A stretch of DNA of 64,000 nt. Source: an uncultured Bacteroides sp. (GTDB lineage: Bacteria; Bacteroidota; Bacteroidia; Bacteroidales; Bacteroidaceae). How positions within the stretch are numbered: the stretch's first letter is position 1; each line of letters starts with the position of its first letter. The notes beneath the pieces are model-generated. The model did not search any database. It saw nothing but the letters and a program-made list of their open reading frames with translations, and had not been told where the DNA came from. The stretch is from assembly GCF_963677945.1 (NCBI RefSeq), contig NZ_OY782578.1:744001-808000 (forward strand), in the 5' to 3' direction. The translations under genes and the position numbers were made by a program. This document shows, piece after piece, positions 19,500 to 27,871 of this stretch.

Positions 19500-21176
19500 T
19501 TATTTGCTTAATATCTCTTTAGCTCTGTCTAAAGCAATATTAATGTGGCTACAAATATTCTCTTTTCCTAATAAGTCATTGAAGCCCGATTTTTCAAGAA
19601 CTGCATGTACCTTTTCGTTTACACCTGAAAGAATAATCTGACTTCCTTCTTTCTTTGACATACGGCAAAGGTTTGCAAGGTTATGAATACCGGTTGAATC
19701 AATAAACGGAACTTTACGCATACGGATAATACGTATTTTTGCCCGGTCGTCCATCTGAACCATTTGTTCCTCGAACTTATTTGCAATACCAAAGAAGTAA
19801 GGTCCATTAATTTCATACACCTCAACTCCTTCAGGAATGGTTAAAGGTTCTTCGTTTATTGCAATATCCAGTCCGGCACTTGGGTCTATCTCATCTGTAA
19901 TAATCGAAATGTTTGTAGTTTCAGCTACACGTCTCATAAACAATAAGCATGCGATAACAATTCCTACCTCAATAGCTACTGTTAAATCGAAGATAACAGT
20001 CAGAAAGAATGTTATAAGCAATACAGCTATATCCGATTTTGGGTTTTTCAACAGCTGGCGGAATGTTCTCCATTCACTCATATTATAAGCCACTATCACC
20101 AATACTCCGGCAAGGCAAGCCATAGGAATATGTTTGGTAAGTGGACCAAGACAAACTAAGATAAGTAAAAGTACCACAGCATGAATCAATCCGGCCACAG
20201 GAGACTTGCCACCATTATTAATATTGGTCATTGTACGTGCTATAGCTCCTGTTGCAGGGATACCTCCAAATAATGGAGTTATAAGGTTGGCAGCACCCTG
20301 AGCTATTAATTCCTGATTGGAATTATGCTTATCTCCGGTAACACCATCGGCAACAGTTGCTGAAAGTAATGATTCAATAGCACCCAAAACAGCAATTGTT
20401 ATTGCAGTTGGGAAAAGTGCCTTAATTACTTCCCAAGACATATCAGGAACCTGAGCGTGAGGTAGCGAAGCATTGATAGTAAAACGGTCGCCAATAGTTT
20501 CTATTGAAGTTATGCCTGCGTATGTTTTCAGGATATATGCTAAAACAGTTAGTAGAACAATTGCAACAAGTGATCCTGGAATTTTTTTTGAAAACTTAGG
20601 AGTATAAATAATAATAAGAATACTAAGCAATCCTACAACTGTTGGCCATAAACTTATTGAGATGAAATTCTGGAAATATGCAATCCATTTAGAAATAAAG
20701 TCGGCAGGAACAATGTGCATTGATAATCCAAATAAATCCTTTATCTGAGTAGTGAAAATAGTCAGTGCAATACCACTGGTAAATCCTACTACAATTGGGT
20801 AGGGAATGAATTTAATAATTGTACCTAATTTAAATACTCCCAGCAGTATTAATAAAACTCCGGCCATAATAGTTGCAACAAGCAACCCTTTTTCTCCATA
20901 TTGTTGGATAATGCCATATATAATGACAATAAAAGCTCCTGTAGGTCCACCAATCTGAACTTTGCTTCCGCCCATAAACGAAATAATGAAACCGGCAATG
21001 ATTGCTGTGATAATACCTTTTTCAGGTGAAACACCTGAGGCAATACCGAATGCGATAGCCAGAGGAAGAGCAACGATGCCGACAATAATTCCGGCCATTA
21101 AATCAGAAAGGAACGTCTCCTTTGAGTAATTTTTCAAAGCATCGAAAAGCTTTGGTCTGAATTCAAATGTTTTCAT
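19500..21176 (-). CDS. SulP-family anion transporter with STAS domain
   Basis: This 558-residue inner-membrane protein belongs to the SLC26/SulP family. It has about 12-14 transmembrane segments (residues 25-420), starting with the family motif DLMAGIIVGIVALPLAIAFGIASG and the GPTGAF pore-region segment. A C-terminal STAS domain (about 450-555) contains KVPFIDSTGIHNL, the usual regulatory site. Such proteins carry sulfate, bicarbonate or dicarboxylates; sequence alone does not choose. No carbonic anhydrase or sulfate-assimilation gene is adjacent. It has its own promoter at 21239-21246. Confidence 0.93.
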   Translation of the reverse strand: MKTFEFRPKLFDALKNYSKETFLSDLMAGIIVGIVALPLAIAFGIASGVSPEKGIITAIIAGFIISFMGGSKVQIGGPTGAFIVIIYGIIQQYGEKGLLVATIMAGVLLILLGVFKLGTIIKFIPYPIVVGFTSGIALTIFTTQIKDLFGLSMHIVPADFISKWIAYFQNFISISLWPTVVGLLSILIIIYTPKFSKKIPGSLVAIVLLTVLAYILKTYAGITSIETIGDRFTINASLPHAQVPDMSWEVIKALFPTAITIAVLGAIESLLSATVADGVTGDKHNSNQELIAQGAANLITPLFGGIPATGAIARTMTNINNGGKSPVAGLIHAVVLLLILVCLGPLTKHIPMACLAGVLVIVAYNMSEWRTFRQLLKNPKSDIAVLLITFFLTVIFDLTVAIEVGIVIACLLFMRRVAETTNISIITDEIDPSAGLDIAINEEPLTIPEGVEVYEINGPYFFGIANKFEEQMVQMDDRAKIRIIRMRKVPFIDSTGIHNLANLCRMSKKEGSQIILSGVNEKVHAVLEKSGFNDLLGKENICSHINIALDRAKEILSK

Positions 21177-21238
21177 TGAATATATAATGTGTGTATAGTT
21201 AATTTCGCTAAATCCTTAACTAATTAAGAAAGAGAGCA

Positions 21239-21246
21239 CAAAAGTA
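21239..21246 (-). promoter_or_regulatory. -7 box for the SulP transporter
   Basis: TACTTTTG on the minus strand lies 62 nt upstream of the ATG at 21176. Confidence 0.45.
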
Positions 21247-21337
21247 TATAAAAAATGTGAATAAGGGGTGTTTTTAAACATATTAATTATTTGTATCAAC
21301 TTACAATTATTCTTTTATAGATCATTTTAATAAACTG

Positions 21338-21373
21338 TTTGAATGCATTTTGTGAATAAAAAAAGTATATTTG
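21338..21373 (+). promoter_or_regulatory. Rubrerythrin promoter
   Basis: TATATTTG (21366-21373) fits the -7 consensus. A TTTG at 21338-21341 lies 24 bp upstream, slightly farther than the usual spacing. The leader is about 45 nt. Confidence 0.45.
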
Positions 21374-21422
21374 TACTTCAACGAAGTATATAATATAATT
21401 TACTAATTAAATAAATTGAATT

Positions 21423-22001
21423 ATGGCTAAAAGTATTAAAGGCACACAAACGGAGAAGAACTTAATGCAATCATTTGCTGGTGAATCTCAGGCAAGAATG
21501 CGTTACACTTATTTTGCTAGCGCTGCAAAAAAAGAAGGATTTGAGCAAATAGCTGCTATTTTTACTGAAACAGCAGAACAGGAAAAAGAACATGCAAAAC
21601 GTATGTTCAAGTATCTGGAAGGAGGTATGGTAGAAATTAATGCAAGTTTCCCTGCAGGAGTTATTGGCCGTACAATCGATAATTTACAAGCTGCCGCCGC
21701 CGGTGAATATGAAGAATGGTCTTCACTTTATCCTGAATTTGCTGATATTGCTGAGAAAGAAGGCTTTTATGAAATAGCAGCAATGTATCGTAATATCTCT
21801 GTTGCAGAAAAAGCTCACGAAGAAAGATATCGTGCTTTCGTGAAGAATATCGAAACAGCTTCAGTTTTTGCTAAAGAAGGAGAAGTGTTATGGCAATGCC
21901 GTAATTGTGGTTATATCCATGTTGGTAAAGAAGCTCCTGAAGTTTGCCCGGCTTGTTTACATCCACAAGCTCATTTTGAGGTAAAGAAAGAAAATTATTA
22001 A
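21423..22001 (+). CDS. rbr: Rubrerythrin
   Basis: This 192-residue cytosolic peroxidase helps anaerobes remove hydrogen peroxide. The N-terminal four-helix ferritin-like domain carries the di-iron ligands in FAGESQARMRY, EQEKEHAKRMF, EGFYEIAAMYRNI and EKAHEERY. The C-terminal rubredoxin-like domain has two Cys pairs, CRNCG and CPACLHP, that bind one iron. Length and order are canonical. It is monocistronic with a terminator just downstream. Induction by oxygen or peroxide is usual in Bacteroides, but no operator was identified here. Confidence 0.97.
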   Translation: MAKSIKGTQTEKNLMQSFAGESQARMRYTYFASAAKKEGFEQIAAIFTETAEQEKEHAKRMFKYLEGGMVEINASFPAGVIGRTIDNLQAAAAGEYEEWSSLYPEFADIAEKEGFYEIAAMYRNISVAEKAHEERYRAFVKNIETASVFAKEGEVLWQCRNCGYIHVGKEAPEVCPACLHPQAHFEVKKENY

Positions 22002-22535
22002 TTCATATATATGGATTGCAAGAGCTGGATGCAAGTTGTATCTGGCTCTCTTTTTGTTTTATGATGGCAGATACATTAAATATTGTTCCTATTTTATTAG
22101 AATTTATTATTAATTGAGACTTCTTTCATATCTTTTTTATCCCCTGTTTATTAGGCTATTTTGAGCCTTTAATTCTCTAATAACAAATTATCCCCTTCTA
22201 AGCAACATTTAAATACCCTGGCTTAACTAATATACCATTCAGCATTAACAAAAATTCAATAGTTATAGATCAATATGGCTTAGCTTTGTTTCGTGAGTTG
22301 TGATATATCCCATAGTTGGTATAAATGCTTTGTAAGAGGAGCAACAATTGTAACTACAATTGATATGAATAGAAAATAATCTTTGAACTTAAAGAATGGT
22401 TCTACTCTTATTATCATTTCTACTATTATGGCATCAATATTAACTACTATTCATCGTTAATCAACTAATTAATGATGGATAGTGATTAAGTTAACAAATT
22501 ACATTTTTAAATTAGCTAACCTTATAACTCAGAAT
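22002..22535. other. Intergenic region between rubrerythrin and the GH5 gene
   Basis: After the rubrerythrin terminator (22021-22060) about 475 bp hold no credible gene. The one tidy structure is an 18-bp palindrome at 22345-22362 (CAATTGTA, two bases, TACAATTG), about 175 nt before the GH5 start, which could be an operator. No convincing promoter was found. Confidence 0.6.
22021..22060 (+). terminator. Rubrerythrin terminator
   Basis: AGAGCTGGAT (22021-22030) pairs with ATCTGGCTCT (22040-22049) with two G-U wobbles, followed by CTTTTTGTTTT. Confidence 0.75.
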
Positions 22536-24311
22536 ATGGATTACTTAAAAAAAATTCTTTCTCTTTGGTTAATTCTTCTTTTAACAGCTCTGTATTCATG
22601 CTCTAGTAGTGATCCAGAGGTTCAACCTGAGTTAATAGTGGCAAAAGAAGAGCTTACACTTGCCAAAGGAAATGGTACGACTACGCTCGACATTAAATCG
22701 AATGTAGATTGGACAGCTACAAGTTCACAGTCGTGGTGCACATTGTCTACTTCTTTGGGTGAAGCCGGTACTAAACAAATTACAGTTGCTGTTACAGAGA
22801 ATACTACTAACGATAATCGGGAAGCTTTAATAACTGTTACTGCTGGTTCTCTTTCAAAGCAGATAAAAGTAACGCAGGAATTAACTAATTTATTGGTGGT
22901 AAAGAAAAGTACGTATGATGTTAGTGCCGATGGTGGTCAGATAACAGTAGAATTACAAACTACTGCAGCTCATACAGTAACAATCAATCAGGATTGGATA
23001 TCTCAGACAGCTACACGTACTGTAACCGTTAAAACAGAAGTGTTTACTATTGCAGCCAATGCTTTTTCTTTTTCAAGAGTAGGAACAATAACTTTCACAA
23101 TGGCGGGTTTAACCGAAACTGTTACCGTTAATCAGGCTGCGAAAGATCTCTATATCGCTGCCGATAAAACAGGAATGGAAAGCGATGCTGTTGTTCTTGC
23201 AAAGAAAATGTATATAGGCTGGAATTTAGGTAATGCACTTGAATGTACAGGATCTACTATAACCGGATCTGTGGCAAGCGGTGAAACAGATTGGGGGAAT
23301 GCCGCAGTTACCAAGGCCATGATTGATGCTGTTAAAGCTACAGGTATTAATGCTGTGAGAATTCCTTGTGCATGGAACAGATATCTTGAAAGTTCAACAA
23401 ATTATAAGATAAAGGATTTTTGGCTGGCAAGGGTAAAGCAAGTTGTTGATTATTGTGTAAGCAATGATATGTACGCTATTCTTAATATTCACTGGGATGG
23501 CGGATGGCTGGAAAACAATCCTACTTTGGCTAAACAGGCAGAGGTTAATAAAAAGCAGAAGGCTATTTGGGAACAAATTGCTATATACTTCAGAAATTAT
23601 GATGAGCATCTTCTTTTTGCAGGTGCTAATGAAGTAAATATGGGTAGTAGTGGTGGCAATCCCACTCAGGATAATTTTAATGTTCAGATGTCTTATAACC
23701 AGACTTTTGTGAATGCGGTTCGCTCTACAGGAGGAAAGAATACTTATCGTAATCTGATTATTCAGGCATTTAATACCAATATTGACCAGGCTGTATCTAA
23801 TTTAAAAGTTTCTACTGATAATACTGCTAAAAGATTGATGGTTGAAGTTCACTATTATGATCCATGGCAATTCTGTGGATTGGAGAGTGATGCAACCTGG
23901 GGCAAGTATTTTGCTCTTTGGGGAGCTGATTTCCATCAGTATGCAACCGGAGAGTTAGCCGGAAGAGTTGCCACTTTTGGTGAAGAAGACTATGTGAAAA
24001 TGCAGTTTGCCAAGATGAAAACAAATTTTGTGGATAAAGGTTATCCTGTTATTCTTGGTGAGTTCTCTCCAACACGCCGTATGTCATTAACGGGAGATGC
24101 CTTGACTCATCATCTCGACTCTCGTGCTTATTACGTTAAATACGTAACAGAACAGGCCAAAAACTATGGTATTGTTCCGTTTTACTGGGATAACGGTGGA
24201 ACTGGCGATAAGGGATGCGGTATATTTAACCGTTCAACAACAGTGGCCGAAGATACAAAGGCACTTAATGGCCTTGTGCAAGGAGCCGCTGCCGGGAAAT
24301 ATCCATTTTAA
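22536..24311 (+). CDS. GH5-family endoglucanase-like lipoprotein with two BACON domains
   Basis: The ATG at 22536 is chosen over a GTG 54 nt upstream because it starts a clean lipoprotein signal (MDYLKKILS... lipobox LYSC, Cys about residue 22), giving 591 residues. Two BACON domains follow (about residues 30-115 and 120-200). The C-terminal catalytic domain has GH5 landmarks: IGWNLGNALE, a conserved Arg in AVRIPCAW, NIHWDGGW, the acid/base Glu in GANEVNMG, EVHYYDPW and the nucleophile Glu in LGEFSPT. It probably cleaves beta-glucan, xyloglucan or mannan at the cell surface. No susC/susD genes or regulator flank it. Confidence 0.9.
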   Translation: MDYLKKILSLWLILLLTALYSCSSSDPEVQPELIVAKEELTLAKGNGTTTLDIKSNVDWTATSSQSWCTLSTSLGEAGTKQITVAVTENTTNDNREALITVTAGSLSKQIKVTQELTNLLVVKKSTYDVSADGGQITVELQTTAAHTVTINQDWISQTATRTVTVKTEVFTIAANAFSFSRVGTITFTMAGLTETVTVNQAAKDLYIAADKTGMESDAVVLAKKMYIGWNLGNALECTGSTITGSVASGETDWGNAAVTKAMIDAVKATGINAVRIPCAWNRYLESSTNYKIKDFWLARVKQVVDYCVSNDMYAILNIHWDGGWLENNPTLAKQAEVNKKQKAIWEQIAIYFRNYDEHLLFAGANEVNMGSSGGNPTQDNFNVQMSYNQTFVNAVRSTGGKNTYRNLIIQAFNTNIDQAVSNLKVSTDNTAKRLMVEVHYYDPWQFCGLESDATWGKYFALWGADFHQYATGELAGRVATFGEEDYVKMQFAKMKTNFVDKGYPVILGEFSPTRRMSLTGDALTHHLDSRAYYVKYVTEQAKNYGIVPFYWDNGGTGDKGCGIFNRSTTVAEDTKALNGLVQGAAAGKYPF

Positions 24312-24393
24312 TTTTTAAAAAAAGATTTTGTGTTTAATAAATAGAGGAAAGAGTTCCTTAATAGATTAGTTATTATTAGTTGATTAGTAGTGT

Positions 24394-24450
24394 GAAAGCT
24401 GACTTAGTTTTTTTCTGGACAGAACGAAACTAGGCAGCTTTCCCTTTTTT
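24394..24450 (+). terminator. Terminator between GH5 and glycosyltransferase genes
   Basis: AAAGCTGACTTAGTTT pairs with AAACTAGGCAGCTTT across a short loop and is followed by CCCTTTTTT on the plus strand. The stop codon of the convergent gene lies inside the T-run. Confidence 0.7.
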
Positions 24451-25591
24451 ATTTTGCGTTTCTTACTATTTCGAGCATCACTTTCTCTTCATTTTCCCAG
24501 CAATATTCTTTGGAAAGTTCTTTTAACTGGGCTTTATCTTCCGGCTTATCCTGCCATTCTTTTAGCATTTCAAGAATTACTTTTGCCAGATATTCCGGTT
24601 CGTAATGAGAGATTAGTCTACCCGTTTGGTGTGTTTCAACAATGCGGGCAATTTCAGGCAAATTAGATGCAAGAACAGGAACGCCATACTTCATATAATC
24701 GAAGATGCGATTGGGAAGGGAATAGTAATAACTTAACCCCATATTCTCTAAAAGAACAAAACCTAAGTCAGCTATTCCAGTGTATTGACTAAGTTCTTCG
24801 AAAGGAAGCCGACCGGTGAAAATAACTCTCTCTTCCAATTGTTTTTCCTTGGTAAGAGTTTCCATTTCCTGCAGTAAGTCTCCGTCACCACAAATGCAAA
24901 GTATGCAATTATCAAGATAGGGCATGGCATTAATAAGCCAGTCCACTCCACGACCTACGTTTATAGCACCCTGATAGAGCAGTAGTTTTTTCCCTTCAAG
25001 CGAAGGTAAAAGGCTTATTCTTTTTCTTTCAGCACTATTTATAGATGATGGAGTAGTATCTATATTGGGAATGTTACGAACAACCCCCATTGTAATTCCG
25101 TACTTTTGTTTATAGTATTCTGCAATAGATTGGCATACGGTATAAGAATTCTTCAGGTGAGGGAAGAAGTCGTCCTCAATCTTTTTCCAGACTCTTTTTA
25201 CTCTTGGGCGGTCTGCCAGTTCAGGAACTTCGGGAAATAGCTCGTGTGCATCGAAAACCAACGGAACTTTGCATAATTTAGCGGCAATAAAATTGGCGGG
25301 TAGAGCATCGGTATCGTTACACAACAGAATATCTTTGCGTTTAAAGAGCAATACAAACAGCAGACGCAGGTTGTATTCCAGATAAAAGATGAATTTTTTC
25401 CTGAAAAACAGGTTGAAGCGGTAAGTCTTGTAGGGACGATTTAATGGGTTACGCTCTTTTTTTATACAACCAATCAATAGAACATCATACCCGTTACGTT
25501 GCAACGAAGCCGAAACTTTACCGACTCTTTGGTCAGTAACCAGGTCGTTTGACACAGATACAAGGACTCTTTTGGTAGTGTTTCGAGGCAT
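24449..25591 (-). CDS. Glycosyltransferase, GT4-like
   Basis: This 380-residue GT-B enzyme transfers a sugar from a nucleotide donor in polysaccharide or glycolipid assembly. The N-terminal Rossmann half has the acceptor-side segment VSNDLVTDQRVGKVSASL, and FDAHELFPE is typical of this group. The C-terminal half shows KLLLYQGAINVGRGVDWLI and a donor site ending FDYMKYGVPVLASNLPEIARIV, with an EX7E-like glutamate. It stands alone, so donor and acceptor cannot be read. A four-box repeat begins about 13 bp upstream of its start codon. Confidence 0.88.
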   Translation of the reverse strand: MPRNTTKRVLVSVSNDLVTDQRVGKVSASLQRNGYDVLLIGCIKKERNPLNRPYKTYRFNLFFRKKFIFYLEYNLRLLFVLLFKRKDILLCNDTDALPANFIAAKLCKVPLVFDAHELFPEVPELADRPRVKRVWKKIEDDFFPHLKNSYTVCQSIAEYYKQKYGITMGVVRNIPNIDTTPSSINSAERKRISLLPSLEGKKLLLYQGAINVGRGVDWLINAMPYLDNCILCICGDGDLLQEMETLTKEKQLEERVIFTGRLPFEELSQYTGIADLGFVLLENMGLSYYYSLPNRIFDYMKYGVPVLASNLPEIARIVETHQTGRLISHYEPEYLAKVILEMLKEWQDKPEDKAQLKELSKEYCWENEEKVMLEIVRNAK

Positions 25592-25601
25592 GTTATTAGA
25601 T

Positions 25602-25680
25602 TCTTGTACAAAAGATTGTTTTCTTTTGTACAGAACAATTAATTCTTCTGTACAAAAGAATTAATTGTTCTGTACAAGGA
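25602..25680. repeat. Four-box palindromic element, copy 2 (TGTACA x4, 22-bp period)
   Basis: TGTACA occurs at 25605, 25627, 25649 and 25671, again 22 bp apart each time. Left edge TTCTTGTACAAAAGATTG and right edge TGTACAAGGA match copy 1 at 5702-5780. The spacer between boxes 2-3 is the near-perfect inverse of the spacer between boxes 3-4, so boxes 2 to 4 form a palindrome of about 50 bp. It lies in the 163-bp gap between the glycosyltransferase and nadB. Confidence 0.9.
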
Positions 25681-25754
25681 TTTATTCTTTATTCGCCAGG
25701 TTTTTAGAACACTATTCTGTTTGTTATAAAAAACAGGGCGAAGTTTATGCCAAT

Positions 25755-27326
25755 CTACTTTTTTGCGTGCGGATAGTCAATTGTATAATGCAATCCGCGG
25801 CTTTCTTTGCGTTCTATTGCCTGACGCATGATGAGATAACCAGTATTCACCATGTTTCTAAGCTCACATATTTCTTTAGATGCTTTTGAACGTTTAAACA
25901 GACTTTCTGTTTCTTCATAAATAATATCCAGGCGGTCCCATGCGCGTTTTAAACGAAGATCCGAACGAACTATGCCCACATAAGTACTCATAATCTGTCC
26001 TACTTCTTTGGCGCTTTGAGTAATAAGTACCATTTCTTCGGGAGAACGTGTTCCTTCATCATTCCATTCTGGAATATCCTCGTTATAAGTATATTGATCG
26101 ATGGTGCTTAAACAGTGTTTTGCTGCTGCGTCGGCATAAACCACTGCTTCAATAAGTGAGTTTGATGCAAGGCGGTTACCACCATGCAAGCCGGTGCGGG
26201 AACATTCTCCAACGGCATAAAGTCTTTCAATTGAAGAGCAGGCATCTAGATCTACCTCTATACCACCGCAAAGGTAGTGGGCTGCCGGAGCAACAGGTAT
26301 ATAATCTTTAGTAATGTCAATACCAAGACTGAGACATTTTTCGTATATATTCGGGAAGTGCTTTTTAGTTTCTTCCGGATCTTTGTGAGTTACATCCAGA
26401 TAAACATGCTCGTCACCACGGTTTTTCATTTCGTTGTCTATAGCTCTTGCCACGATATCGCGTGGAGCAAGCGAAAGACGTTCGTCATACTTCTGCATGA
26501 ATTCTTTTCCGTCCATGGTTCGAAGCACACCTCCGTAACCTCTCATTGCCTCAGTAATAAGGAATGATGGGCGGTCTCCCGGATGATAAAGCGCTGTTGG
26601 GTGAAATTGGACGAATTCCATATCCTTAACCGTTCCTTTAGCACGGTAAACCATAGCAATTCCGTCTCCGGTTGCTACCAATGGATTAGTAGTAGTCTGG
26701 TAAACAGCCCCTACACCTCCGGTTGCCATTAAAGTAACTTTTGCCAGATAAGTATCAACCTTTCCGGTTTTCGGATCTAAAATATAAGCTCCGTAGCATT
26801 TAATATCAGGAGTCTGACGTGTAACCGTAACTCCAAGGTGATGCTGAGTTAGAATTTCAATGGCGAAATGATTTTCAAAGATTGTGATGTTAGGATGTTG
26901 CTTTACAGCCTGGATAAGACTATCCTGAATTTCGGCTCCTGTATTGTCTTTGTGATGCAGAATACGGAATTCAGAGTGACCGCCTTCTTTGTGCAAGTCA
27001 AAATCTCCCTTTTCAGTTTTATCGAAATCTACTCCCCAACTGATAAGTTCATTAATTTGAGCGGGAGCCTCTCTAACTACTTTTTCAACTGCCGCCCGGT
27101 CACTAATCCAATCGCCGGCAATCATCGTATCTTCAATATGTTTCTCGAAATTGTCTACTAGTGTGTTTGTAACGGAAGCAACTCCTCCCTGAGCGAAATA
27201 GGTGTTTGCTTCTTCTAAAGTGGTCTTGCAAATTAGTGCAACCTTTCCTTTATGTGCCACTTTCAGGGCAAAACTCATACCGGCAATACCTGAACCGATT
27301 ACTAAGAAATCAAACTTCTTAATCAT
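25755..27326 (-). CDS. nadB: L-aspartate oxidase
   Basis: This 523-residue FAD enzyme oxidises L-aspartate to iminoaspartate, feeding NadA. In Bacteroides it can use fumarate as electron acceptor. It has GSGIAGMSFALKVA at the N-terminus for FAD, the fumarate-reductase-like active-site segments FVQFHPTAL and APAAHYLCGGIEVD, and RTGLHGGNRLASNSLIEA near the second FAD contact. The C-terminal helical domain is complete. Length is normal. It is separate from nadA, monocistronic, with its own -7 box. Confidence 0.97.
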   Translation of the reverse strand: MIKKFDFLVIGSGIAGMSFALKVAHKGKVALICKTTLEEANTYFAQGGVASVTNTLVDNFEKHIEDTMIAGDWISDRAAVEKVVREAPAQINELISWGVDFDKTEKGDFDLHKEGGHSEFRILHHKDNTGAEIQDSLIQAVKQHPNITIFENHFAIEILTQHHLGVTVTRQTPDIKCYGAYILDPKTGKVDTYLAKVTLMATGGVGAVYQTTTNPLVATGDGIAMVYRAKGTVKDMEFVQFHPTALYHPGDRPSFLITEAMRGYGGVLRTMDGKEFMQKYDERLSLAPRDIVARAIDNEMKNRGDEHVYLDVTHKDPEETKKHFPNIYEKCLSLGIDITKDYIPVAPAAHYLCGGIEVDLDACSSIERLYAVGECSRTGLHGGNRLASNSLIEAVVYADAAAKHCLSTIDQYTYNEDIPEWNDEGTRSPEEMVLITQSAKEVGQIMSTYVGIVRSDLRLKRAWDRLDIIYEETESLFKRSKASKEICELRNMVNTGYLIMRQAIERKESRGLHYTIDYPHAKK

Positions 27327-27348
27327 AATTGTATATGTTTAGAGAACA

Positions 27349-27356
27349 CAAAGCTA
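27349..27356 (-). promoter_or_regulatory. -7 box for nadB
   Basis: TAGCTTTG on the minus strand, 22 nt upstream of the nadB ATG. Confidence 0.5.
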
Positions 27357-27442
27357 CGAAATAACTTTTTTAATTGTACTTTTCCCGCTCAATAATTAAT
27401 AAAATTAGTAAATTGCGGCTCGGATAATTGACAATATATATA

Positions 27443-27847
27443 ATGAGTATAGTTATGAATAAAGTATTTAGAGCACGGGTTATTTGGTATCATTATATCT
27501 ATTTTGTTCTTTTATCAGGATTAGCTCTTTCCTTTTTTATGGATAATTTTTTTAATTTAGGAGTACTGTTTATTTTGTGGTTCATTTATATGCTTGAAAA
27601 AACATTTCATACACAATATACAATAACTCCAGAACGAACTCTTATTATTTCTCAAGGCAGATTCTTTAAAAACAGAACTATAGCGATTGATGAAATTGAA
27701 TCTATTGATGAATTTTATAAATTAAAGCTTGCTGGTATTTCTGTTACAGAATTTATATTGATAAAACACAGAAATAAATACTATTCTCTGCTTCCTGCAA
27801 AGGAAAAGAAGGCGGAGATGTTTCAATTACTGACAAATAGAGAATAA
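27443..27847 (+). CDS. Small membrane protein with PH-like domain
   Basis: ATG at 27443 is preferred (134 residues) over an in-frame TTG 15 nt upstream; a second ATG at 27455 is also possible. Two hydrophobic helices (about residues 15-60) precede a beta-rich cytosolic segment (YTITPERTLIISQGRFF... then IDEIESIDEF and LIKHRNKYYSLLP) that resembles bacterial PH-like domains. The layout is the same as each half of the 310-residue protein at 4682-5614. It lies 24 nt before lpd and may be cotranscribed with it. Function unknown. Confidence 0.6.
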   Translation: MSIVMNKVFRARVIWYHYIYFVLLSGLALSFFMDNFFNLGVLFILWFIYMLEKTFHTQYTITPERTLIISQGRFFKNRTIAIDEIESIDEFYKLKLAGISVTEFILIKHRNKYYSLLPAKEKKAEMFQLLTNRE

Positions 27848-27871
27848 ATTAACCATTACCGATCAACTACT

